37,226 bases of DNA from CAYLZO01 sp964387775 (GTDB lineage: Bacteria > Chloroflexota > Anaerolineae > JAAYZQ01). The notes below the pieces were generated by a model. That model was not told where the DNA came from. It was given only the letters and a program-made list of their open reading frames with translations, and made no database searches. Positions 15,742-22,939 of this stretch are shown piece after piece. The DNA lies in assembly GCA_964387775.1 (NCBI GenBank), contig CAYLZO010000018.1:1-37226 (forward strand), read 5' to 3'. A program made the translations under genes and the position numbers. The number at the start of each line of letters is the position of its first letter. Positions within the stretch are counted from its first letter, which is position 1.

Positions 15742-16681
15742 TCACACCTCGACCATCATCTCCTGGTAGAAGGCCGACAGGTCGGCCACGGGCCGACCGG
15801 CCTCGTCGGCGATGGGCCGTTGGGCCGGCGGCGCCGTCTCGTAGCTGGCGTTGCGCCGGGCGATGCGCCGGGCAAAGGTGGGCACCGCCCGGTTCTCTAG
15901 CAGCACGCCGGTCGGCAGACGCTCGCCCCACTCGTGGGCCTTTTGCATAAACTGGCCCATCTTGGCAAAGACGGCCTCCTCGTCGGCGCCCTCGGGCACG
16001 ACGGGGTCGTAGCCCTCCTCGGCCACGTCGTAGACGCGGGGCCGGTACCAGTCCTTGTTGTGCAGGTTGTTGTAGGTCGGGCAGGGCTGGGCCACGTCGA
16101 GATAGGCCAGGCCCGGATGCTCGATGGCCCGCTGCATCAGGTCCACCAATTGGCGGACGCTGAAGGCATAGCCCCGGCCGATCCAGGTGAACCCCGCCGA
16201 GAGGGCCAGCATCAAGCCGTTGACCCGGCCCTGCATGTTCGGCTCGGGCAGGCCCTTGGTCTGCAAGCCCAGTGGCAGCGTGGGCGCGGCCTGGCCCTTG
16301 GTCAGCCCATAGACCTCGTTGTTAAAGAGCACGTAGGTCAGGTCCACGTTGCGCCGCCCGGCGTTCACGAAATGCCCGGCGCCGATGGCCATGCCGTCGC
16401 CGTCGCCGCCGACGGCCACCACCGTCAACTCCGGATTGGCCAGCTTGATGCCCGTCGCGTAGGGCAGCAGCCGCCCGTGGAGNNNNNNNNNNGCCGACGT
16501 GGTACTGGGCCTTGCCCGAGCAGCCGATGCCGCCCACCAGGGCCACCCGGTGGGGCGCCAGCCCCTGCTTGGCCAGCGCCTGGCGCAGCGCGTTCAAGAT
16601 GCCGAAATCGCCGCAGCCGGGACACCAATCGATGGGATGGTCCGGCGTATAGTCCTTGGCTGTAATTCGCTTTGTTGTCAT
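15742..16681 (-). CDS. korB: 2-oxoacid:ferredoxin oxidoreductase, beta subunit (with sequence gap)
   Basis: The gene reads from ATG 16681 (KRITAKDYTPDHPIDWCPGCGDFGILNAL, with the Fe-S/ThDP-site CPGCG) to GCSGKAQYHVG, then meets ten N at 16483-16492. It resumes in another frame with LHGRLLPYATGIKLANPELTVV and continues to 15742. The second part has the ThDP-Mg motif GDGDGMAIGAGHFVNAGRRNVDLTYVLFNN and the VYGLTKGQ helix. Together about 310 aa, the usual size. The frame change is caused by the placeholder length, not by mutation. The enzyme converts 2-oxoglutarate or another 2-oxoacid plus CoA to acyl-CoA, reducing ferredoxin. Its partner korA lies upstream. Confidence 0.88.
16483..16492. other. 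Assembly gap (10 N) inside korB
   Basis: Ten N separate HVG from LHGR. KorB homologues normally have a short segment like TYGxHx here, so about 18 bases, and in any case a multiple of three, are probably missing. The ten N would then be a placeholder, not a measured length. Confidence 0.9.
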
Positions 16682-16721
16682 GGTCAGTCAATCATTCCCT
16701 TTCTTCAGCACTCTTGACGAT

Positions 16722-16824
16722 TGTCATTGCGAGCGAGCGTTAGCGAGCGCGCAGTCCCTGCATCCAGGGGAAGCAATCTCACCTTGGCACAACCGGGGAT
16801 TGCTTCGCTGCGCTCGCAATGACA
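16722..16824. repeat. Nested palindromic repeat in the korA-korB spacer
   Basis: tgtcattgcgagcg (16722-16735) is exactly complementary to 16811-16824. Inside it, gaagcaatc (16770-16778) pairs with gattgcttc (16798-16806). This is a REP/BIME-like element; a related copy is at 19291-19431. It makes korA and korB unusually far apart (156 bp) and could alter the ratio of the two subunits. Confidence 0.75.
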
Positions 16825-16837
16825 GGGGCATTTGTTT

Positions 16838-18781
16838 CTACTCGTGCGGGTTGCGCAGGACGATCCGCTCGCCGGCGGTGCCGGCGTGGATTTCGTGCAG
16901 TGCCTTCGTCAGCTCGCCGCAGGTCATGGGCCGGCCGTTGTACTTGACGATCAGGTGATCGCGCTGGCAGGCCGTCTGGCTGCACAGAAGCTGGGCGAAC
17001 TGACCCGAATAATTCGACTCGACGACGACCAGCGGCCCGGCTTCGGCCAGCAGCGGCGCCAGCTCATCGGCCGGGAAGGGCCACAGCAGCCGCACCTGGA
17101 TGAGGCGCACCGGGATGGCGTCGGCGATAAAGCCCTCCAGCGCTTCCAGGATGGCGCCCTTGTTCGAGCCCCAGCTCACGATGGTAAAGGCTGCCTCGGG
17201 GTCGCCATAGACGCGCAGCTTTTCGCCCAGCGGGATCTCGCGGGCGGCCAGTTCCAGCTTGCGCGCCCGCTTTTCGAGTTGCTGCTCGCGGACCACGGGG
17301 TCCTCGGTGACCAGGCCCAGCTCGGTGTGCTCGGCGCCGGTCAGCCAGTGGGTGCCGCCCGGCGTGCCCAGCAGCGGCCGGGGCGAGATCCCCGACTCGG
17401 TGACGCGGAAGCGGGGGAAGGGTCCCTCCGCCGCCTCGGGGTCTTTGGGCGTCCAGACCTCGCCCCGCTCGATCTGGATCGGATCGAGGTCCAGGGGCGG
17501 CAGGCTGACCGTCGTGCGGGCGATGCCCTGGTCCAGCAGGTGGATGACGGGCGTCTGGTAGCGCTCGGCGTAGTTGAAGGCCTGGGCCGCGTCGTAAAAG
17601 GCCTCCTCCACGTCGCCCGAGGCGAGGACCAGGCGCGGGAACTCGCCGTGCCCGGCGTGGATGGCAAAGAGCAGGTCGCCCTGCTCGGTGCGGGTCGGCA
17701 GGCCGGTCGACGGGCTGCCGCGCTGGTAGAGCGTGACCACCAGGGGCACTTCGTTGATGCCGGCCCAGCCCAGCCCCTCGACCATGAGCGAAAAGCCGGG
17801 GCCGGAGGTGGCCGTGGCGCTGCGGGCACCCGTCAGCGCCGCCCCGCTGGCCATCGTCACCGCCGCCAACTCGTCCTCGGTCTGGACGACGACGACGGCG
17901 CCCTCCCCGCCACCCCGCTGGGGGACGTTGGCGTGGGCCTCCAGGTAGACGCTCTCGTCGGTGGCCGGGCTGATGGGATAGTAGGTCTGGAAGGCCAGGC
18001 CGGCGGCCATCTTGCCCAGGGCCACCGCGTCGTTGCCGCCGACCAGCATCATCGGCGCGCCCTCCTGCCGGGCTTTCAGCCGATACGCAAAGCCCTCGGC
18101 GTCCAGGTTCTCGCGGACGTACTCGTAGGCCAGGCGGACGGCCTCGACGTTCATGTCCACGACCTTGGGCTTGTCGGAAAAGGTCTTTTTCAGGGCCACC
18201 GTCAGGTTCTCCGGCTCATAGTCCAGCAGCGCGCAGGAGACGGCCACGGCGATGGTGTTCAGCGCCCGCTCGGCCCGGGCCTTGAGCTCGATGTCGCCGG
18301 CCAGCGCGATGGTGATCTCGTCGTAATCGACGGCAAAGGCGTGCACCCCGCGCCGGCGGGCGTCCTCCAGCAAGCCGGCCGTGGTCGGCGGCAGGTCGCG
18401 CGCCGCCAAATAGTCGGCCAGGTCGTCCTTGGCCCGCCGGTCGAGGAAGGTGATGCCCTCCAGCGGCGCGTCGGCGTCACCGACGGCGTACACAATCGCG
18501 CCGCCCTCGACGACCGAGACGGCGTGGCGGGCCAGCGTCTCTTCCTCAAAGGTGGTCAGCAGGTGGATCTGGCTGCGGTGGCAGCTCAGGGGCCGGCCGG
18601 CCACGCGCACGTCGTAGTAGCTGTGGCGGCCCATGATGTTGGAATAGTACTCGCGCCGGCCAAAGATGTGCAACCGGCCGGCCAGGCAGGCGTTGGCGAA
18701 AATCCGGGCGGCGGTATCCACGCCGCTGCCCTGCGGGCCACCGACCCGCCAGGCCAGGCTGTTTTCATGCTCCTGTGTCAT
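16838..18781 (-). CDS. korA: 2-oxoacid:ferredoxin oxidoreductase, fused gamma-alpha subunit
   Basis: 647 aa. Residues 1-190 form the gamma domain (VGGPQGSGVDTAARIFANACLAG ... REYYSNIMGRHSYYDVRV), which binds CoA and contacts the beta subunit. From about 230 comes the alpha pyrimidine-binding domain (GNDAVALGKMAAGLAFQTYYPISPATDESVYLE, then EDELAAVTMASGAALTGARSATATSGPGFSLMVEG), and from about 520 the C-terminal domain (FTIVSWGSNKGAILEALEGF ... VVVESNYSGQFAQLL). It has no 4Fe-4S delta domain. With KorB it forms the anaerobic, ferredoxin-dependent counterpart of 2-oxoglutarate dehydrogenase; exact substrate use cannot be read from sequence. The ribosome site GGAGGGTGC is next to the ATG. Confidence 0.92.
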   Translation of the reverse strand: MTQEHENSLAWRVGGPQGSGVDTAARIFANACLAGRLHIFGRREYYSNIMGRHSYYDVRVAGRPLSCHRSQIHLLTTFEEETLARHAVSVVEGGAIVYAVGDADAPLEGITFLDRRAKDDLADYLAARDLPPTTAGLLEDARRRGVHAFAVDYDEITIALAGDIELKARAERALNTIAVAVSCALLDYEPENLTVALKKTFSDKPKVVDMNVEAVRLAYEYVRENLDAEGFAYRLKARQEGAPMMLVGGNDAVALGKMAAGLAFQTYYPISPATDESVYLEAHANVPQRGGGEGAVVVVQTEDELAAVTMASGAALTGARSATATSGPGFSLMVEGLGWAGINEVPLVVTLYQRGSPSTGLPTRTEQGDLLFAIHAGHGEFPRLVLASGDVEEAFYDAAQAFNYAERYQTPVIHLLDQGIARTTVSLPPLDLDPIQIERGEVWTPKDPEAAEGPFPRFRVTESGISPRPLLGTPGGTHWLTGAEHTELGLVTEDPVVREQQLEKRARKLELAAREIPLGEKLRVYGDPEAAFTIVSWGSNKGAILEALEGFIADAIPVRLIQVRLLWPFPADELAPLLAEAGPLVVVESNYSGQFAQLLCSQTACQRDHLIVKYNGRPMTCGELTKALHEIHAGTAGERIVLRNPHE

Positions 18782-18816
18782 GCACCCTCCAATGGTCTCG
18801 TGTGTTAAATTCTTTT

Positions 18817-18841
18817 ATCCGTGGCATCCGTGAAATCCGTG
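18817..18841. repeat. Three tandem 9-mers, atccgtgNN
   Basis: atccgtg at 18817, 18826 and 18835, a strict 9-base period. The same word forms the arms of the inverted repeat at 147-222. It sits between the split-barrel gene and korA. Confidence 0.6.
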
Positions 18842-18843
18842 TC

Positions 18844-19245
18844 CTATACCGACTCGTCGGTGTGAGGCGCCTGGCTGAAGGCCAGCACCTCGTCCACGGC
18901 GACGAGCAACTCCCACTCGCTCTGCATCTGCGGCGATGCTTCTCGGTCGGCGGGCGTAAAGCCATCGAGGATGGCCAGCTCGTTTACGGCCTCGACCCGG
19001 CCCAGGGCCTGGTAGCCAGTGTCGCTCTCGGCCTCCCAGGCCACCAGGGCCACCCGGCGGTTGTCCTCCAGGTTGGCCATGGTGCCGGGGCAGAACCACT
19101 CGGCCACGCCCAGGCGGCCGTCCGATGTCCGCCGGAGCCGCCGCGCCGAGGCCAGGTGGGGCAGCCCCCCGGCGTCGGCCGTGGCGACGAAAACGTACCC
19201 CACCCGCCCGGCCAGGGTCACTATATCGTCAAGCGTCTGTCTCAT
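18844..19245 (-). CDS. Pyridoxamine 5'-phosphate oxidase-like FMN split-barrel protein
   Basis: 133 aa. The pattern GYVFVATADAGGLPHLASARRLRRTSDGRLGVAEWFCPGTMANLEDNRRVALVAWEAESDTGYQALGRVEAV is that of small split-barrel flavoproteins (PF01243-type): a first strand with a small-molecule-oxidation-type opening, a basic strand that would hold the FMN phosphate, and the TxxNLxxNxRVAL helix. The family includes heme- and F420/FMN-dependent oxidoreductases as well as true PNPOx, so the substrate is open. Short length argues against authentic PdxH. It lies upstream of korA on the same strand, 62 bp apart. Confidence 0.82.
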   Translation of the reverse strand: MRQTLDDIVTLAGRVGYVFVATADAGGLPHLASARRLRRTSDGRLGVAEWFCPGTMANLEDNRRVALVAWEAESDTGYQALGRVEAVNELAILDGFTPADREASPQMQSEWELLVAVDEVLAFSQAPHTDESV

Positions 19246-19290
19246 AGCCGGTCCTCTCTGGATATCGCCGCAGCCGGCGTCCTTTGCCTG

Positions 19291-19431
19291 TCATTGCGAG
19301 CGAGCGCGCCGTCCTGCCAGAGGCACTGACGACGTGCGGCATCCCGGGGAAGCAATCCCCAACGACTCACAGGAAACCGTTTGTCTTGCATAGTCGGGGA
19401 TTGCTTCGGCCCAAACGACGGGCCTCGCAAT
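19291..19431. repeat. Second copy of the 'tcattgcgag' palindromic repeat
   Basis: attgcgag (19293-19300) pairs with ctcgcaat (19424-19431), and the inner arms gaagcaatcccc (19349-19360) and ggggattgcttc (19396-19407) are perfectly complementary over 12 bases. Both arms share words with the copy at 16722-16824. It fills the 214-bp space between the OsmC fragment and the split-barrel gene. Confidence 0.7.
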
Positions 19432-19459
19432 CCGCGGGACTATCCGTTTGTGACTCTGG

Positions 19460-19675
19460 CTAGCTCAAAAGCTCGGTCTCGAGCTCGATGGTCAGCCCCG
19501 GTCGCAACAGGTTGGACACCGGGCAGCCCATGTCGGCCTCTTTGGCGATCTCGAAAAAGGTGTCGTCGTCGATGTCGGGCACCACGCCCCGGGCCCGGAG
19601 CCTCATGCGCGTGATGGCAAAGCCGCCGTCCTGCTTTTCCAGGACGCAGCCCGCGTACACGTCAATGCGTCCAGC
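19460..19675 (-). pseudogene. C-terminal fragment of an OsmC/Ohr-family protein
   Basis: About 70 codons. The segment VYAGCVLEKQDGGFAITRMRLRARGVVPDIDDDTFFEIAKEADMGCPVSNLLRPGLTIELETELLS matches the second half of OsmC-type thiol peroxidases, including the resolving Cys in GCPVS. The first half, with the peroxidatic Cys and the domain-swapped N-terminus, is missing. Upstream, in another frame, the sequence becomes the start of an ABC-type ATPase. The join lies at about 19661-19680. It cannot be a working peroxidase. It is either the relic of a deletion or an assembly join. Confidence 0.75.
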
Positions 19676-19755
19676 GAGACGTCGTCCACCAGGCGTTTGC
19701 CGCCCACCACCCGGCCCAGGTGTTCGGTGCGCAACAGCGCGCCCCCGTTGCTCAT
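19676..19755 (-). pseudogene. N-terminal fragment of an ABC-transporter ATPase
   Basis: ATG 19755 overlaps the stop of the P-type ATPase fragment (ATGA). It begins MSNGGALLRTEHLGRVVGGKRLVDDVSLD, which reads like the first strands of an ABC ATP-binding protein (LLRxExLGRxVGGxxLVxDVSL, normally followed by the A-loop/Walker A region). The family match is short and therefore tentative. After about 27 codons it passes into the OsmC fragment in a different frame. Confidence 0.5.
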
Positions 19756-20375
19756 ACGCCCCGCTCCGGGCGGACCGAGCGAAAGACCTGGCCGATGGCC
19801 CACGGCACCAGGCTGGCCACGGCGACCAGGCCCCAGCCCACCGGCCCCGGGTCCACGACCTTGAGCACGGTGTTCAGCCCCGGCACGTAAACCGCGGCCA
19901 CCAGCAAGCCGGTGCAGAGCACCAGGGCGCCCCACACCCACCGGTTGCGCACCACTTCGTTGTCCAAAAACTTGGTCCCGCTATCGCGCATGTTGAACAC
20001 GTGCCACAATTGGGCAAAGGCCAGCGTCAAGAACGAAATGGTCACCGCCCGCTCCTGCTCCATGCCCAGGCTGGCCACGGCGATGGCCAGGACCCCCAGC
20101 ACGGCGAGGGTGATCAGCCCGCTAAAGCCGCCCATCTCGGCCCAATGGCGGCGGGTCAAGATCGGCTCCTGGGGATCGCGGGGCGGGCGCTCCATGATGG
20201 CCTCCTCGCCCTCGCCCACGCCCAGGGCCAGGGCCGGAAAGACGTCCGTGACCAGGTTCAGAAATAGGATCTGAAGCGGCCGGATGGGCAGCGGTGCATT
20301 GACGATAGAGGCCAGCGAGACGACGGCGATCTCGCTGATATTGCACGACAACAAACCGGGCACTAACCAGGCGAT
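19752..20375 (-). pseudogene. C-terminal fragment of a cation-transporting P-type ATPase
   Basis: About 205 codons corresponding to the last membrane segments (Cation_ATPase_C type): LLSCNISEIAVVSLASI, then PLPIRPLQILFLNLVTDVFPALALGVGEGEEAIMERPPRDPQEPIL, RAVTISFLTLAFAQLWHVFNMR, and a last hydrophobic hairpin ending at PERGV. The DKTGT phosphorylation site, nucleotide domain and first six or so membrane helices are absent. Upstream the frame changes to a DHH-family N-terminus near 20355-20378. The family would have pumped Ca2+, Mg2+ or a similar cation; this copy cannot. Confidence 0.82.
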
Positions 20376-20493
20376 GAACGTAGCCCGCCGAGATGCTGTC
20401 CGGGTCGGGAAAATCGTGGAGAACGACCACATGGCGTTCGCCGCGATGCGCTTCCAGGATTTCGGATAGATTCAAGCTCAGGTCCAAGTGCAC
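20370..20493 (-). pseudogene. N-terminal fragment of a DHH-family phosphoesterase (NrnA-like)
   Basis: A GTG at 20493 with GGAGGAGCCC upstream opens HLDLSLNLSEILEAHRGERHVVVLHDFPDPDSISAGYVHRLVSARF. The HDFPDPDSIS stretch corresponds to the first metal-binding motif of DHH proteins such as oligoribonuclease/pAp phosphatase. About 45 codons later the sequence passes out of frame into the P-type ATPase C-terminus. The rest of the DHH and DHHA1 domains is missing. Confidence 0.65.
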
Positions 20494-20624
20494 GGGCTCC
20501 TCCCAGATGCCGTTTGAGACGGTTCGTCCAAGACGTGTGTTAGCGGCTCAAGAGGAGCAAGATGCCCGCAGCGATGGCCGGGATGGCTTGGTCATGCCTC
20601 AGCTCCTCGCTCTACGTGCGCGGG

Positions 20625-21368
20625 CTAGACCCAGTACTTGGGCCGCCCATAGTAGTCGTAGAGTTGCACCTCGTACTCGCGGTTGACGGGCGCCGAGGGA
20701 TCGAACTCGGGACTATTTTTGATGGTCTCCTGCAGCAGGTCCACGTGGACCAGCCGCTCGACCCAGTTGACGTCCTCGACCCAGGCCGGCGAAACCAGCA
20801 CCTTCTTGCCCGGCAGCAAGTTCCGCGTATCCACGACCAGGTAGCGGATCACCCAGTTCTCGTCTTTGGCGATCAAGTCCTCGACGTGGCCGATGGAACC
20901 ATCGCGGGCCTGGATGTGATAGCCGGTGACCTCCTCCACGCTGCGCAGATGGGGATCGCCGGTCTCGGGCCGGGCGCCGGCCGATCCCTCGGGCGGGGCC
21001 GGGCCTGCGGCCATGGCCCCCACCCCGGTCATCGGCGGCGTCGTCTGCCAATAGGGCGGCCAGCCATAGTACTCGGCGAGATCCACCTCCATCTGCCGCG
21101 AGACGGGCAGATCGGCAGCGATAGGCGGGCTGCCTTCGACCTGCCGGCGGGTCAAGTTCACCGGCACGGCCTGGGCCTCCCAATCGGGCTGCCCCAGGAC
21201 CAGGGGCGAGAGCAGCACTTGCCGGTCCTCCAGCCAGCCCCCGGTGTCCGCCACGACGTAGCGGACGACCCAGGCCAGATCGTCGAAAAAGAAATCGCTC
21301 ACCTTGCCGATTTCATCGTCGCGGGCCAGAATAGCATAATTGCGCAAATCCTCAAGGCTTCTTATCAT
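20625..21368 (-). CDS. Protein with two PRC-barrel domains
   Basis: 247 aa. The first PRC-barrel (about 1-75) reads IRSLEDLRNYAILARDDEIGKVSDFFFDDLAWVVRYVVADTGGWLEDRQVLLSPLVL. The second (about 140-215) reads LRSVEEVTGYHIQARDGSIGHVEDLIAKDENWVIRYLVVDTRNLLPGKKVLVSP. Both halves are followed by an acidic-aromatic tail of the same type (EVDLAEYYGWPPYW and EVQLYDYYGRPKYW), showing an internal duplication joined by a Gly/Ala/Pro linker. PRC-barrels occur in RimM and photosynthetic reaction-centre H subunits. Stand-alone pairs like this are common in stress loci, but their partner is unknown. It lies 20 bp after the DUF1059-like gene in one operon. Confidence 0.88.
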   Translation of the reverse strand: MIRSLEDLRNYAILARDDEIGKVSDFFFDDLAWVVRYVVADTGGWLEDRQVLLSPLVLGQPDWEAQAVPVNLTRRQVEGSPPIAADLPVSRQMEVDLAEYYGWPPYWQTTPPMTGVGAMAAGPAPPEGSAGARPETGDPHLRSVEEVTGYHIQARDGSIGHVEDLIAKDENWVIRYLVVDTRNLLPGKKVLVSPAWVEDVNWVERLVHVDLLQETIKNSPEFDPSAPVNREYEVQLYDYYGRPKYWV

Positions 21369-21388
21369 TGTCCCTCCATCGAGCTTGG

Positions 21389-21676
21389 TTAGGGCGTCGG
21401 CGCGTCAAAGGCCGGTTGTGACTCCAGCGCATCCTTGGCCGGCTGGACGTTTAGCGTCTCGCGCAGCCGTTGAACCACGACCCGGGCCCCTTCGTCCAGG
21501 TCGTCCGGGTCATAGTCTCCTTCGAGAATATTCTCGGCGTCGGGCACGTCCAAATTGTGGTTGTTGCGCAGGTGCTTGACGGCCATCTCGACCACGTCGG
21601 CCGGCGCCTCGCCCTCGACCGTCCAGTCACAGTCTTTTATCTGCAAATCCTTCTGGCAATCGATCTTGTTCTTCAT
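21389..21676 (-). CDS. DUF1059-like small protein
   Basis: 95 aa from ATG 21676, preceded by AAGGAG at proper distance. An earlier in-frame ATG at 21736 overlaps the stop of the lipoprotein gene (ATGA) and remains possible. The core (DCQKDLQIKDCDWTVEGEAPADVVEMAVKHLRNNHNLD) resembles DUF1059, with its paired Cys and C-x-W/F-x-x-x-G pattern and a final His. The acidic tail (AENILEGDYDPDDLDEGARVVVQRLRETLN) is additional. The paired Cys and His could bind metal. Function unknown. Confidence 0.7.
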   Translation of the reverse strand: MKNKIDCQKDLQIKDCDWTVEGEAPADVVEMAVKHLRNNHNLDVPDAENILEGDYDPDDLDEGARVVVQRLRETLNVQPAKDALESQPAFDAPTP

Positions 21677-21732
21677 TTCTTGCATCTCCTTGCGTCGTAT
21701 CAGGCCTTCCTCCGTCGAATCAAGCGCGATGG

Positions 21733-22380
21733 TCATCCTTCTCTCTCGACTTCAAAGTTCGGACCCGACTCGGCCGTCAGGTCTACGACGACCTCTTGCC
21801 CGCCAAAGCCATCCACCAGGTCGTGGGCGCGGACGCGGACCTCGGTCACACCCTCGGGGATATCGATGCCGCTCTGGCTGCGGGTGAAGGGTTGCTCGTT
21901 CTCGTGGGGATGGAGCAGCGTCCGCGTGAACTGGCTGTCTGGATCGGGCTTGAGGACGGTGCCATCGGGCGTCACCACGTCCCAGCCATCGGCGTAATCG
22001 TCCCAGCCGGTGTCGGGGTGCTCCACCGTCACGTGGAAGGTCCAGGTGCCATCGGCGCTTTGCACAGTCCGCACCTGCAACACGTCGGCGTTCCCCTGTC
22101 CCTCACCCTCGGCGGGTGATGGGCTGTCGGTAGGCACCTCCGTCGGTATCGTGGTCAGTGGCTCCGTGGGCTCGACCGCCGTGGTATCCGTACCCACGTC
22201 AGTGGGGGCGGTGGTGGCCGTTGGCTGGTTGGCAACCGTGGCCGTCGGCTCGGGGATGGGCTTGGCCGGCGCTTGGGTCGGCTCTGTGCCGCAGCCGGTG
22301 GCAACGACCACCACGAGAAGCCATATCAATCCCATCCGTTGCAGTTGTAGGCTCAGCGCCTGCATCCCTTCCTTTTCCAT
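21733..22380 (-). CDS. Lipoprotein with Thr/Pro-rich linker
   Basis: About 215 aa. The signal LIWLLVVVVATGCG gives a good lipobox (ATGC). It is followed by about 75 residues rich in Pro, Thr and Ala (TEPTQAPAKPIPEPTATVAN ...), a disordered stalk typical of Chloroflexota lipoproteins. The C-terminal domain (about 105-215) includes VRTVQSADGTWTFHVTVEHPDTGWDDYADGWDVVTPDG and VRVRAHDLVDGFGGQEVVVDL, a beta-sandwich-like segment without recognised catalytic residues. ATG 22380 (GGTGAG upstream) and ATG 22365 are both possible; the longer frame to 22569 overlaps the previous gene and is not used. It probably faces the cell exterior. Confidence 0.75.
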   Translation of the reverse strand: MEKEGMQALSLQLQRMGLIWLLVVVVATGCGTEPTQAPAKPIPEPTATVANQPTATTAPTDVGTDTTAVEPTEPLTTIPTEVPTDSPSPAEGEGQGNADVLQVRTVQSADGTWTFHVTVEHPDTGWDDYADGWDVVTPDGTVLKPDPDSQFTRTLLHPHENEQPFTRSQSGIDIPEGVTEVRVRAHDLVDGFGGQEVVVDLTAESGPNFEVEREG

Positions 22381-22423
22381 TCTCACCGTCCGACCAATCC
22401 ACAGCTGCCGCCCGGATGTGGAG

Positions 22424-22936
22424 CTAGGCTTGTTCCTTGCGGCGCCAGAATTGAAGGACCCCCACCAGGAACAGGCCGATGGCAAACCAGGTGAACCAGA
22501 AATCGAGCAGCTTGAACGGCCCGCCGATGCCGCCAATCTCGGTTTTTCGGCGGTCCAACTCCTCCACAAAGGCTTGGGACGCTTCGCGATTGTCCACCCG
22601 CCCTTCGATGAGGGTCACCGGGGCCAGGGCCAGGCCGCCCGCGCGATACCAGGCGCTGACCTCCAGCCAGTCCTCCTCGGCGGTAGCATAGACGTCGTCC
22701 ACGCGGAAGGGGCGCGTGCCCCGTTGGAGCAGCGAGACAGCCGCCGGCTTGAGCCAGAGCGTCGAGTCGGCCTCGCCTTCCTCAGGCTCTTCGCCAAGCC
22801 TCGCTTCCAGGAACTGCTCTACCTGTTCCAGGGGTGTGGCCAACCCCACCGACATCTGGTGGTCGTGCAACGTAAAAGTCACAGCCTGTTCTGCATTCTC
22901 CGCACTGCGGGCTGTGTAGGTATAGGTGTTTTTCAT
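22424..22936 (-). CDS. C-terminally anchored membrane protein, unknown
   Basis: 170 aa. A soluble N-terminal part (about 1-140) starts YTYTARSAENAEQAVTFTLHDHQMSVGLATPLEQVEQFLE and contains WLKPAAVSLLQRGTRPFRVDDVYATAEEDWLEVSAWYRAGGL. It ends with one hydrophobic helix (FWFTWFAIGLFLVGVLQFW) and a basic tail RRKEQA, so the protein is tail-anchored with its bulk probably outside. I do not recognise the family. The ribosome site AAGGAGCTTAAGAG is exact, and the start is 3 bases after the stop of the receiver gene, so the two are co-transcribed. Confidence 0.7.
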   Translation of the reverse strand: MKNTYTYTARSAENAEQAVTFTLHDHQMSVGLATPLEQVEQFLEARLGEEPEEGEADSTLWLKPAAVSLLQRGTRPFRVDDVYATAEEDWLEVSAWYRAGGLALAPVTLIEGRVDNREASQAFVEELDRRKTEIGGIGGPFKLLDFWFTWFAIGLFLVGVLQFWRRKEQA

Positions 22937-22939
22937 CTC

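Noticed and set aside
15742..16681. True frameshift in korB
   Set aside because: The frame change coincides exactly with the ten N, and both sides fit one KorB if the gap length is a multiple of three.
16832..18808. 658-codon plus-strand open frame
   Set aside because: It mirrors korA on the other strand. GC-rich third positions keep the antisense frame open; no domain is visible.
18817..18841. Possible small CRISPR array
   Set aside because: Repeat period is only 9 bases with no spacers; it is a tandem 9-mer.
20494..20624. Short minus-strand frame ending in a hydrophobic segment (DQAIPAIAAGILLLLSR)
   Set aside because: Only about 25 codons, no convincing start codon in frame. It could be the relic of a membrane protein, but evidence is insufficient.
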